64,000 nt of DNA from Notospermus geniculatus (GCA_002633025.1 NMRB01000036.1:341254-405253); one strand, 5' to 3'. Positions 36,901-46,440 are shown, counted from the stretch's first letter. Program-made: numbers and translations. Notes: generated from the letters alone by a model not told the origin.

Positions 36901-39900
36901 CAAGCTAAATATTTATCATTTACCTTAAAGCGTGGAGTATCTGCCACACTCTCAGTCTCAGAGCCACTTGTGATTCCAGGGCCAGTCGTTGGCTGTAAGA
37001 GCTTGATTGGTGTCAGGCCAGATGGACTTATAAACTGAAAGAGAGAGGGAATGTGACAGTGTTGACATCATTGAATGAGAAGAAATGTATAAGCTTACGG
37101 ATTGACGTCGTCATATCAATAGGCTACACTGATATATGATGACAATTTGAGCTTATTTTGCCAAAACAATATTTTACCTAACTTTCAGTTGAGTAAAAAT
37201 TCCACGTAAGCTCAATCCAGCACACTGGGGACCATCAAGGAAAGTTAGCTAGCACACTGGGGACCATCAAGGAAAGTTAGCTGTTGCAAGATTTTTTTTC
37301 TCTACCAGTCCTTCAGGACATTGTTTCCTTGGTTTAGTGGGCCGGGCTTTACTCAGTAAATGAGTAGCCTTCACTAGTAGGCTACCAAGATAATGAGATA
37401 TTTACTCACTTCACCAAAATTGAAGCTGAAAACTTCTCCTTCCATTGGTGTACTTGGTGTCGGTGGCGGCAGACCATAGTCATCCCCATCGTCGACGACA
37501 GGGCTAAGCGTGTATGGCAATATGCCGTGAAGATTAAAACTCGTCTCATCTAACTTGCTTGGTGTGCTACCGAAGCATCCAAGGTTAATCACGTCATACT
37601 CATCTGCTAGTGTACTCTCAGGAACCGTTTGGTTGTTTACATCCGACAGAGACGGGGCCTCGCTAGAGCGAAGGCGGGTCACCAGCTTCTGGGGTGTGGA
37701 ACCAGAAATGCGATAGCTGACAACATCATGCTTATTGGGTGTACCATGTCTACTACCAGGAGTACTCGTTGCATGCCTCTGGGTTGGGACTCCAGAGAGA
37801 CTGAGGTGTGGTACTACATTCCTTTGCACTGTTGCTTCTTCAAAACCTGCTAAATTTGAATCTCTCTTATTCACATTTTCTGAAATTAAACAGATATCAC
37901 AAAAACAGCACAAAAATGACACACAGTATACAATAAATCGGAAAGTCGTCTCCGAATATTTCGACCCCAATCGGGGTCTTCCTCAGGCCGGGCCTCAGGC
38001 GCTTTCACTTCTGGGATCTCTTCTACATAGCGCCTGAGGAAGACCCCGATTGGGGTCGAAAATGTGCGAAATATTCGGAGACGACTTTCCGATTTATTGT
38101 TTTCTGAAATTAAACAAGTGACAGAACGCATCTGGATGACTTACTTTCTCCTGACCCAAAAAATATTTTCTCCTCCTTAGGTACTAGTAGGAAACAAATA
38201 AAGACAACTATAGTGGCGGATCGGGATTGATATTGATACAAGAAGGAAGCAGAAGAATCTTAAATCAGCTCAAATTCGTTGGGGTTTCGATGTGAACTGA
38301 GAGATGAGCAAGGTAGCCAACCAATGCCTGGTGGCCAACTCTGTATGGTTCACGCTACATTTAAATAATGTATTTTGTTTTGAACTCTTTTAATACCTTT
38401 GTCGAGCAAATGACTAAGAGACCAGATATTTTCAGTCAGCTGTCCAGCTACATATTCAGGAGGCTTCCTGCTGATCGAAGGCAGTCCAGCACCACATCTT
38501 GGTCTGTTCACAGAATACTGGAGATCAGTCTCCCTAACGTGAACGGCATGGGCAAGGTCAGCCTCAAGTTGAGAAAAACAGGGATTCTGGGGTTTTTGTT
38601 CTCCAGCACTCCTGCAAAAAAGCGACAATTCAGAAAAGTGATGAGGGAGGAATGTTGCCAGGAATGATCAATGGTCTTCATGTTGAAATATGCAGTTAGT
38701 TTCTTTTTCATTCAAACATCTTTTCAGTCAATTCACAAATGTCTCCGTGGTTTCTCGGTGCGTGAGAGTGGGTACAATGGCATTTTTTAATTCCTACACA
38801 TGTTCAGAAACAAAAAGATAACCTTGCGCAGTACAGTCAACAACTTTACTTACTTTGCATTTAGTCCCATCTTTAGGAATTTTCCGGTAGCAGGCTCATC
38901 AATCTTCAAGTTTTGGTCCAGGTTTCTGAAAATTATTGGAAGGATAATTCTGGATCTGAAGACGATCAACTACATTTTGAGAGCTGTAAACACACAGCAA
39001 CATAACAATGGCTGAGAAAGACACCTAATTAGACAAAGCAATCATGCCTTCCACACTTTCATCAGTAGCATTGAATTTTTTTGTTTCTGCAAACAACTTT
39101 AATAGCAGCACTTACGGTGGTCTACTTTTCACATTTGGCGAGTTCCCCAGGGATGTAACAAGATAGACTTTCTGATAAATTACTGCTGAGGCATTTCTCA
39201 TCAAGTACTGCAACAAATACGACGGGGGTAATCAAGGAACTTACCCTACTTCTCCCAATATCTGTTTTTCAAAAAATTCCTCCCTGATTTTTGCCAGACT
39301 GAGCTCTTTCAAGTTGGCACATGACGGATCATTTGTGGATGCTGCAATATTGTCATAGATGTTTCAGCAATAAGTGACCAATAGGGCCTATACTGTCTAC
39401 AAACGGGAAGACAAGTTCTGACAGCATTCAGTAATTGCTGTTCAAAATTGCTGGAATCCAACTGCTAAACTGCTGTGAACTATTGGGCGAAGGAAATTTA
39501 TATTGCTTACTTTGCCTCTCATCTTAAACCCTTACCTATTTCACTGAGTAACATTCCAAGGACTTCTTCAAGAAAGGTGATATGGTTGCTTGTCTCCTTC
39601 AGGATTAACGCCTGTAAGTGAAATGAAACAATAACAATACAACACACAATATTCGAATAATGAAAAGGGACTTGCATTTTCATCCCCAAAATCAGTACAA
39701 TCTCAGTGGTAGGACTTGGAAACCAGTGAACATTTAGGGATTCTCTTCTCTCCCACTCTCTGGTAAGATTGGTATCAAACACAACAACACCCAGGGGTTT
39801 TGCTTGCTGCCTGGGTGAAGCCCATAATTACGGTTATAGTTTTGAACTGTGCAATCACCCATGCCGGCATGGTATCACCAACCTTGGGCACTTTTCTTTT

Positions 39901-40020
39901 TCGCTGAATTTTTTCATTTGGAATTATATTTCTGAGGATTTCATAGCATCTTGTTATTCTTGCTCGCCATCTTGCATCGGATTCCTTCCTTTTTGATTTT
40001 GCAGATGTCACAGTTGCCAT
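33993..40020 (-). CDS. STRA8/MEIOSIN-like bHLH and HMG-box-like protein, 16 coding exons
   Basis: Likely a DNA-binding regulator; in vertebrates STRA8 and MEIOSIN pair to switch germ cells into meiosis. Coding exons in order: 39883-40020, 39536-39611, 39250-39341, 39116-39207, 38854-38925, 38397-38611, 37410-37879, 36924-37034, 36499-36611, 36074-36166, 35788-35847, 35576-35641, 34999-35243, 34575-34750, 34122-34250, 33993-34004. Nearly all have canonical AG/GT borders and matching phases, giving about 719 residues. Residues 10-71 form a bHLH: basic RWRARITRCYEILRNIIPNE, loop rich in Lys/Arg, second helix ILKETSNHITFLEEVL. Residues about 534-595 are HMG-box-like (FLVFYKELIGQLEKYL, then ISKIWDSLAADQK). 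An acidic serine-rich stretch follows (SSSDDGSNDVEMFEV). The middle is Ser/Thr/Pro-rich and probably disordered, with TPxK sites. Uncertain: the third exon's donor (39250 gives frame; a stronger GTAAGT at 39245 does not) and the last exon. Family call is from architecture and motif likeness; STRA8 versus MEIOSIN is not decided, and this protein is longer than vertebrate STRA8. Confidence 0.8.
34319..34497 (+). mobile_element. tRNA-derived SINE in an intron
   Basis: A tRNA-like head has a box-A-like segment (TGTCAGAGTGGTGCAATGG, about 34328) and a good box B (GGTTCAATCCC, 34378-34388) about 50 bp downstream, the spacing of a polymerase III promoter. The body contains GGTTTTCTTCAGGCAGTC and AGTTTCCTC, similar to the conserved central module of several metazoan SINEs (recalled resemblance). 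It lies in the intron between the 13th-14th and 15th coding exons region of the bHLH-HMG gene, opposite in orientation. Confidence 0.6.
36622..36765. repeat. AAATTAATTAGCA repeat in an intron
   Basis: Five or so diverged units of about 28 bp with the core AAGACAAATTAATTAGCA, just upstream (minus strand) of the ninth coding exon. The acceptor of that exon (CAACAAG) borders the repeat. Confidence 0.75.
37219..37282. repeat. Exact 32-bp tandem duplication
   Basis: Two back-to-back copies starting AGCACACTGGGGACCATCAA, in the intron between coding exons 7 and 8 of the bHLH-HMG gene. Confidence 0.92.
37893..38099. mobile_element. Penelope-like palindromic insertion flanked by a 17-bp direct repeat
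   Basis: The two outer parts are inverted copies of one another: ATAAATCGGAAAGTCGTC then CGACCCCAATCGGGGTC on the left, and the reverse complement on the right, around a short centre. Each arm contains CCTGAGGAAGACCCC next to GGGGTCGAAA, the kind of CTGANGA/GAAA-bearing end found in Penelope-like retroelements. The insert is bounded by the identical 17-mer TTTTCTGAAATTAAACA at 37876-37892 and 38100-38116, consistent with a long target-site duplication. It lies immediately upstream of the seventh coding exon of the bHLH-HMG gene and the duplicated 17-mer includes that exon's splice acceptor. Confidence 0.7.
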
Positions 40021-40069
40021 ACTGAAATTGAAAAGAGAAGGTGACAGGGGCAGGTCCATGATAACAAAA

Positions 40070-40770
40070 ATGTCAAGGCCTAGGCTTACTGTTTGTTGTT
40101 ATCCTGTTATCAATCAGAATACAGCAGGAGTAGCCTTTAGCCTGCCTTGGCTCTCTTTACAAACAGACTATACAGAGGCCCGGGGGAAGGGCACTTCTCT
40201 TTAGCATATCATTTGTAGGCTAGGCCTATACTAGCCTATAGCAGGGCCTACCTTGGCCTTGTGTTGTAGCCTAGGCTATTTATTAGGTAGGGGCCGCCAC
40301 GCCGAGCCTGCTAGTGTTATGTTATATGCCTAGCCCTAATAGGCCCCATTGTTATGTTATGCTAGGGGCCGGGGTAGGCCTTGGCGGCCTAGGGCTGCCT
40401 AGCTACTCGACATCGATCTGCGCCTGCGCCACGGCCAAATTCGGCATGGATGATGGTAGGCCTAGGCCTGGGAGTGGGATGGGCTGGGTCTGGGGAATGA
40501 GCATGATGAAAAACACATTTTTCGGTGACAACACCCCAGTCCCTAGGCTAATGCAGCAATGGCAATGCAACTACCTTGGCCTACGACCCTGCAAGGGCAA
40601 TGCCATCGTCAGCATCATTATATAACATAGGCCTAGGCTATGGTAGGCTTAATGTGGAATCAGAGTGCAGTGCGTGCGATGCACTGCAGTGCTACCGACA
40701 GGCCTAGGCCTACGCCCTACGTCGTGTTCATTCATGCGTGCATGATGGATGGAATGATGTCGGATGATGG
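40070..40770. repeat. Cluster of AGGCCTA palindromic words
   Basis: Dense TAGGCCTA, CCTAGGCC and GGCCTAGG words over about 700 bp in the first intron and upstream of the bHLH-HMG gene. No terminal repeats delimit it. A second such cluster lies at about 52730-53410. Confidence 0.6.
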
Positions 40771-40868
40771 ATGGTGGTGTGACGGCCGTACCAACCCACT
40801 CGATTCGGCCTAGCCTCGGCCACGAACTCGTTTAAGTCATTCTTATGATGCTATGGATTCTAACTTAC

Positions 40869-40990
40869 CCGCTTCGGCAACTTGTTCCGGATATTCCGGC
40901 GGAAATTTGGGGATTCTAGTGAAATAATCAGAGCAAAAAAGGCTTTCCGCCGCACGACGCGTACTGCACGTGCCGGGTTCAAAAAGTGCG
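40869..40990 (-). promoter_or_regulatory. Probable 5' untranslated exon of the bHLH-HMG gene
   Basis: The first coding exon begins TTTCAG|T-ATG, so the start codon sits one base after a splice acceptor and an upstream non-coding exon is required. On the minus strand a strong donor (GCG|GTAAGTTA) ends a GC-rich segment at 40869, which is the best candidate. The transcription start is unknown and the right boundary given here is approximate. Confidence 0.45.
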
Positions 40991-41297
40991 CTGTAGTGAC
41001 TTTGGATCACGTGACCACTTTGATTCATCGCCGTAGCCAATCGCATGTATCGTAACAAATGTAAACAAGCACTGTTTTCCCGCCAAATCGAAAATTTCCA
41101 CGTGCCTTTTCAGACGCTCTCCGCGTTCACCAGGTTATATTTCTGAACCTCGATTTATTATAGGCCTATTAATTTTAGAAAATCGTGGGTCGTGGTTCAG
41201 GGTCATGCATCACCATTAGAAGAAATGCCTGTTTCTGGCCTTAATTTCGCAGTCGATCCACCAGCCTGCTAATGCCAATATAGGCCTAAGTGTGATC

Positions 41298-41572
41298 GTG
41301 ACCGGCCCGCGGATTTTTTCCCTAACCGGTATAGATTCCTAACCAGTAGGCCTATGTCCATTACGAAACGAAGTGAATAGAGGGTTAATGGTTGGGTATG
41401 TAAGGGTTAGGGTTAGGGTCAGGGTTTGGGGGAGTACCGGTAGCCTACTAGTATTATTATTAGGATTAGGGTTCAGATTAGGAGTAGGATTAGGTTTTGC
41501 CAGGTTAGGAAAAAAAGTTGGCCGTAATGGATATATAGGTTAGGAAAAAAAGTTCGCGACCGGCCAGTTGAG
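41298..41572. mobile_element. Inverted-repeat element with telomere-like interior
   Basis: The ends are inverted: GACCGGCCCGCGGATTTTTT..CTAACC at the left and GGTTAGG..AAAAAAAGTTCGCGACCGGCC at the right. The interior holds GGGTTAGGGTTAGGG followed by degenerate TTAGGG-like words, and an internal TTAGGAAAAAAAGTT repeat. No coding frame. Probably a non-autonomous DNA element. Confidence 0.55.
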
Positions 41573-42376
41573 GTGAGATGAGATCGGGATCTCTTGGCCA
41601 ATCAGTCAGATATGAATTTGTGTCGTGGTGTCCCCAAGCCTTTCGAGTAGGCTAGCTTGATGGAGCCTACAGAGCACGAGGCGGATTTCACATAGGCTAC
41701 AGCAGGTACGTCCTAACCAAGACCAGGCAGGTTTATGTTGCCCAGCGATTAATCGTTCTGAGTAATTAATTATTTAATCAGTGGACAGTGACTTTAACGA
41801 CCTCCCTATTACATAGGCCTGACATTGCAGGTGGTTTGATTCCTTGGGCCCCCTATTACGCCGTGCGTGGTGTCTGCCAGATTACGCCAGTTAAACCCCT
41901 CTTATTGTGGGTTGATTGTGTTTTTGAATGAAAGTCGGCCTACTGGAAATAATGTCTCCATATGTGTTGAAAAACCGGCGGACACCCGAACTTGCATGTT
42001 CAGACCAATATGTGTTAATAATATTGGTGCATTTCGCTGGATGACCTGTGTAATCCCCGCTCATTCCCGCTTAGTAGGCCTACATACACTGCCACGGGAA
42101 TTTCCCACAACGGTGAGACTATAAGAAATGGATGGTAACAGAGGCAATTCTGCGATTTGTAGGTAGGTACACATTGCCAGCTTTTGCCATTGGCTGATGA
42201 ACGGATACACCGTGTAAAGTGTCCCACGGTGTTCAATTTTTTTTGGTGTTTCCCCGTAACCCGCTTGGCTCTCGCCCCCCCCCCCTTTTCGCTCTTTGCT
42301 GGTCGTGGTGATCGACTGCCTTCATGACAGCCAAGCATTTTCTTTCTATGTAACATGACTTGTATCTTCTTTCCAG
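41573..42376. other. Upstream region of the glycosyltransferase gene
   Basis: No coding exon seen. A pyrimidine tract with TTCTTTCCAG ends at 42376, a good splice acceptor, so at least one upstream non-coding exon is expected; I could not locate it. A C homopolymer (about 42276-42287) precedes the acceptor. Confidence 0.45.
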
Positions 42377-42392
42377 ATGCATCATTCGCCAG

Positions 42393-43682
42393 ATGATGTT
42401 CACGACTCCGGCCTCGAAGAAATTGCTGGGTCTTCTCCTGCTCTTGATGATAGGCATAATGGTAGGATATTTCATGGATGCACATATAAGTCGAGACCAA
42501 AACCCTCTGAATCCAAAGAAACATTTCTACAGATTGGTCAAAGGTTCCGCTGCGAGTAAAAGATCATTGTCGACACAGACTTCTGCTGGCCGAGAAAACG
42601 TTCCTGTTGCTAACGTGGCCAAACCAACGAGACTTGATCCTGCGAGATCGGCGAAGAGAAATGTTACGACCACCAAGAGCCTAGTTACCACTCCGCAGCT
42701 TACAACGACAGATGCTGCGACAACGTCATCACCAGTAGGCCTACCAACGACAAGCACGACTTCACTGTCAACGCCACAGCTTGGAACGACAGATTCCCGG
42801 ACAACGAAACGAATATCAACAACGTCGACGTCTGCCCAGTCAACGACTCCAAAACCAACAGAAAAATATCCGCCGGATATGTTTCCAAAACAATCCCCCG
42901 AACCATACGACCAAATAGTTGTACCGAAAATTGTCCACCACACATGGTACAGCAACGACGACAAGAGAAATACTTTACGATTTCATCATTTCATGGCCAT
43001 GTTGAGCGCGTACAAACATATAAAACCAACAAAAGTAATGTTTTGGCACGAGAAAATACCAGCGGGAAAATGGTGGGTGGAAATTCAGAAAAGGATCCCG
43101 GTGCTTGAGTTGAAGTATCGCAAAGGACCGACGGAAATTCACGGAAACAAAATCAACGTCGCTGAGCACAAGTCAGACGTCGTCCGACTAGAGGCTGTGA
43201 TGAATTACGGTGGGATTTACACAGATCTTGACGTAATCGTTTTGAAATCGTTCGATCCTCTGCTGAAATACAACACGACCATGGGATACGAAAGTGGAGC
43301 TGGCGCCGCGAACGGGTTGTGCAATGGTGTCATCATATCACGTCCCCATGCCAAGTTCTTAGAGATTTGGCACTATGAATATAGAACATTCGACGACCGA
43401 CAGTGGGCCATTCATTCTGTGATTCTACCTGCACATTTAGCTGACAAGTACCCATCTTTAATTCACACAGAAGCAACGTCACTTCACAGACCAAATTGGA
43501 GAGAAACTGACCTGCTCTACAAGAATGGAACACGTTATGACTGGAGCAAAAATTATGCCGTTCACCTTTGGTATCGGTTTTATAACGTCGAACACAACCC
43601 TGATGACATTAAGTCACTGAATTCTACTCTAGGACAATTGTTTAGGTACATTTATTACGACAACAAGGACTTCATTTTGTAG
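42393..43682 (+). CDS. Type II membrane glycosyltransferase, DxD sugar-transferase family
   Basis: Transfers a sugar from a nucleotide-sugar donor to a glycan, most likely in the Golgi lumen; donor and acceptor are unknown. From the first in-frame ATG after the acceptor at 42376 the protein has 429 residues and no introns. Residues 11-28 are a hydrophobic anchor (LLGLLLLLMIGIMVGYFM) preceded by two lysines, giving a type II signal anchor. A Ser/Thr-rich stalk, probably heavily O-glycosylated, runs to about 160. The catalytic part starts with VPKIVHHTWYS (about 177), typical of the Gly_transf_sug (GT32-like) family, and has GGIYTDLDVIVLKSF with the metal-binding DLD at 278-280. A late AVHLWY motif and NxT/S sequons follow. 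A second ATG (42396) is equally possible as start. An ATG at 42377 opens another frame and may be an upstream ORF. Family placement is secure; relation to alpha-1,4-galactosyltransferases is only superfamily-level. Confidence 0.9.
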   Translation: MMFTTPASKKLLGLLLLLMIGIMVGYFMDAHISRDQNPLNPKKHFYRLVKGSAASKRSLSTQTSAGRENVPVANVAKPTRLDPARSAKRNVTTTKSLVTTPQLTTTDAATTSSPVGLPTTSTTSLSTPQLGTTDSRTTKRISTTSTSAQSTTPKPTEKYPPDMFPKQSPEPYDQIVVPKIVHHTWYSNDDKRNTLRFHHFMAMLSAYKHIKPTKVMFWHEKIPAGKWWVEIQKRIPVLELKYRKGPTEIHGNKINVAEHKSDVVRLEAVMNYGGIYTDLDVIVLKSFDPLLKYNTTMGYESGAGAANGLCNGVIISRPHAKFLEIWHYEYRTFDDRQWAIHSVILPAHLADKYPSLIHTEATSLHRPNWRETDLLYKNGTRYDWSKNYAVHLWYRFYNVEHNPDDIKSLNSTLGQLFRYIYYDNKDFIL

Positions 43683-43727
43683 TTGCTGTATGTATTCTCT
43701 GGACAGATTTCCTTGAAAACCATTTTT

Positions 43728-44095
43728 AGCTCCCATGGGGTCTAAGTGAGCTCTTACGTTGGTGCAACGTCCGTCGTCGTCGTCGTCCGTTAGCAGGGCC
43801 CGTTTCGTAGCTATTGATCGGAAACTTGGCAGATGACCTATGGCACAAAGTTTCGGTCCGATTCGATTCTTTGCTTGGCCACCAAGTGGCCAAAACCAAC
43901 AACACATAAAATGCAATAACTAACCAATGACCGGATCATCTCCAAATTTTTATCATAGGTGTATCTAATGAGGATACATAATGTGTATAACGGGTTTTTG
44001 ATTTGACCTACTTTTCAAGGTCACAGAGGTCAAAGTTCAGAATTTTGCCATTTGGTGGCACGTTTCGTAACCGTTGGGGCTATATACTCTAGGAC
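43728..44095. mobile_element. Fragment of the GTCGTC-headed repeat family
   Basis: Starts TAGCTCCCATGGGGTCTAAG, then TGAGCTCTTACGTTGG, a (GTC)n run, CGTTAGCAGGGCCCGTTTCG and one ~290-bp internal unit (for example CTCCAAATTTTTATCATAGG). The same family occurs at 45047-45135 and 62508-63640. It lies 45 bp after the stop codon of the glycosyltransferase gene, in its 3' untranslated region. Confidence 0.75.
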
Positions 44096-44198
44096 AATTG
44101 TTTAGGTACGTTTATTACGACAACAAGGACTTCATTTTGTAGTTGATGTATGTATTCTCTGGACAGATTTCCTTGAAAACCATTTTTAGCTCACCTGG
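44096..44198 (+). pseudogene. Tandemly duplicated 3' end of the glycosyltransferase gene
   Basis: The last 57 bases of the coding sequence, the stop codon and about 48 bases of 3' UTR (43626-43738) are repeated here about 470 bp downstream, starting ACTCTAGGACAATTG and differing at a few positions. The remnant has no start, anchor or catalytic residues and cannot work. The duplicated unit also carried the start of the GTCGTC-family repeat. Confidence 0.85.
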
Positions 44199-45046
44199 GC
44201 CCGTATGCATAAAGGAGGTGGTAACTATACCCTGGTTTAGCCTATTCTGAGAATTGTTATTCTTCTCTCCCTGGTTTAGAAAATTTGGTATGCATAAAAC
44301 AAAGTATAACAATTCTGTGTTCAACTAAACTAAGTTTAAGCTTATTCCACAGTGTAGCGTTATTCCACGGTATTTGTGTGCAAAGCCTGCTGGAAATCTA
44401 TTATTACATGATTTGGACCCTTTATGCAAATTAAGTCACAATAGAGTTGTACCTGCCAAACAGTCAACACGTGCTCCCAAAGAGGCTGACAGAGAAAACA
44501 GCTTATTCCACGGTTTAATGCTATTCCATGGAGTCTTTTCTCGCAATCAGACTGGTTTCATAAAATACAATGCATGTCATGTTGGTGATGCTTATCAGGG
44601 CTCGCGGTTTTTCGGAAGTCCCACTATCTCTATCATGGCGTTAGGTCTTCTTGACATTATCTCCTTCAAGCACTAATCCGAAATCATCGCCACGTTAGGT
44701 TTATAGTAGTTTTGAACAACCACGCCAATGGTTGCAATTATTTCAGTCATTTGGAGTCAGCAGCCCTTTAACAGAATTATACAATTTGATGATGCACAGT
44801 GCTTCATTCTGCATTACTCCACTCCTTAAACATACCCCTTGGTAGGTTTAGGTTACACCAGCAAATCTGGCATATTAACATCACAGAATAAGCTATTCCA
44901 TCTTTATGCATTCGGCCGCCTATTCCATGAATAGCGTTATACCACAGTTTTGCTTAAACCACTGTTATGCATACCGATGGTGGTACAACCGTGAAGTTAT
45001 ACCTGGAATAAGCTATACCTCCCCTAATCCACCTTTATGCATACGG
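44199..45046. mobile_element. ~0.85-kb terminal-inverted-repeat element, nested
   Basis: The left end GCCCGTATGCATAAAGG and the right end CCTTTATGCATACGGGC are inverted copies. The flanks CCTGG|..|CCTGG suggest a 5-bp target duplication, although the boundary is ambiguous by a few bases. The interior repeats TATTCCACGG and AAACTAAG words and has no transposase. It interrupts the second copy of the duplicated repeat: fusing the flanks restores AGCTCACCTGGGGTCTAAG, matching the uninterrupted AGCTCCCATGGGGTCTAAG at 43729. Confidence 0.8.
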
Positions 45047-45135
45047 GCCCTGGGGTCTAAGTGAGCTCTTACGATGGTGCAGCGTCCGTCGTCGTCGTCC
45101 GTTAGCAGGGCACGTTTCGTAGCTGCAATGTCAGC
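45047..45135. mobile_element. Continuation of the GTCGTC-family repeat after the nested insertion
   Basis: Resumes CTGGGGTCTAAGTGAGCTC and runs through the (GTC)n and CCGTTAGCAGGGCACGTTTCG before similarity ends. Confidence 0.75.
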
Positions 45136-45139
45136 AACA

Positions 45140-46440
45140 AAATGGCAGCCAATATGGAAGCCCCTTCGGAACGACCTGAGGCGAACTGCTTATCTGTCCA
45201 CTGTGGGAGCATTTCACCTTGGGCACAAGTCCAAGGCAGCCATATTGTTTATCAACAAACCCACGTGACCGACCGTGGGACTATTTTGGCCGAATTTTGG
45301 CCTGTTAAGATGTTCAACCTTATTTGCTGGATTATTTGAGCCATATTATATAATATTATATATAAACATACCGGTATCGCACCCAATCTGCCAATTATTG
45401 ATCAACAACGCAACGTTTTTGCGTGCCCTATTTTGTTCATGCGCATATGTGATGAGGCGAACCGCATCTGAACTCTCACAAACGGGCAGCAATCGTTGCG
45501 CGTTCAGGATGGCTGCCTTGGAATTGTGTCCGAGGGGAAATGCGAGTGTCTACGGTAATTGCCGAGCAGTTGCCTTCGGAAATTCCGAATGATGGAAGCC
45601 CATTCTACGTTGTGAGATACTTTTTCGATGTTTCACTTCTGACGAGACGAAAAGTATCTCTACTGTATGAAGAATACCGCCATCTTGGATAGACATTCAT
45701 CCGCGTTAGGAGCACTACTTAATACGTACTGCGCATGCGTAGCAGCAACATAATATCATACTTTCCTTGATCTTATGTACGCATAAATCTATAGTTTTAA
45801 GTAATTCATATATACAATGGTGAATTTTCAAAAAATATGCGTATATCGTGTAATTCTAGACACCATCACCTGGGCACTATCCGGCGGACGAATGGGTTAG
45901 TAAATCGCCGGAACTGAGGACCCACTTCCGTTTCAAGATGGCGCGTATTGTTATACAGCCGAGTCGGACTCCCGACAAATCCCGAAGTACCCGAAGGAGG
46001 CCGAACGAGGCCGAGCCGAATGGATGGAAGCCTTCTAGCCCTAGCGGCGGCTTCTGGAACCAAAATGTTTTCACACTAGCTCGAAGTTCTTCATAGAGTA
46101 CACAGAGGGCAGCACTAGCTGGAGATATCGCACACATATTTTCCCGCAAATAAGAACCCATTGACAGGGAAAGTTGGTAGAAATTGTGACAACGGTAACT
46201 TTGGTGATGAGTTTCATTGTGTCATAGTATGTCATCTATATAATAATATGAGAACGTATCGGCTAAGCCTAATACCTCAGTAACTACTTTTGCCGTCATC
46301 CGAAGATTCTGAAATTATCCCTTTTTAAGTTGAACACACAAAATAAAAAGAACATTTCTAAACTTGTCCAATTCTGTACATATCTTCTTAAACATGTCCA
46401 ATAGTCTGGACTAAAGCTGGCCCTGGGGCGATATACCTCA
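45140..46440. other. No recognised gene
   Basis: Short frames only. AAAATGGCAGCC (45139) and CAAGATGGCGCG (about 45934) are YY1-like words, but no gene follows them. Confidence 0.4.

Noticed and set aside
42377-42559. 60-codon frame starting MHHSPDDVHD
   Set aside because: Out of frame with the glycosyltransferase and overlapped by it; at most an upstream ORF.
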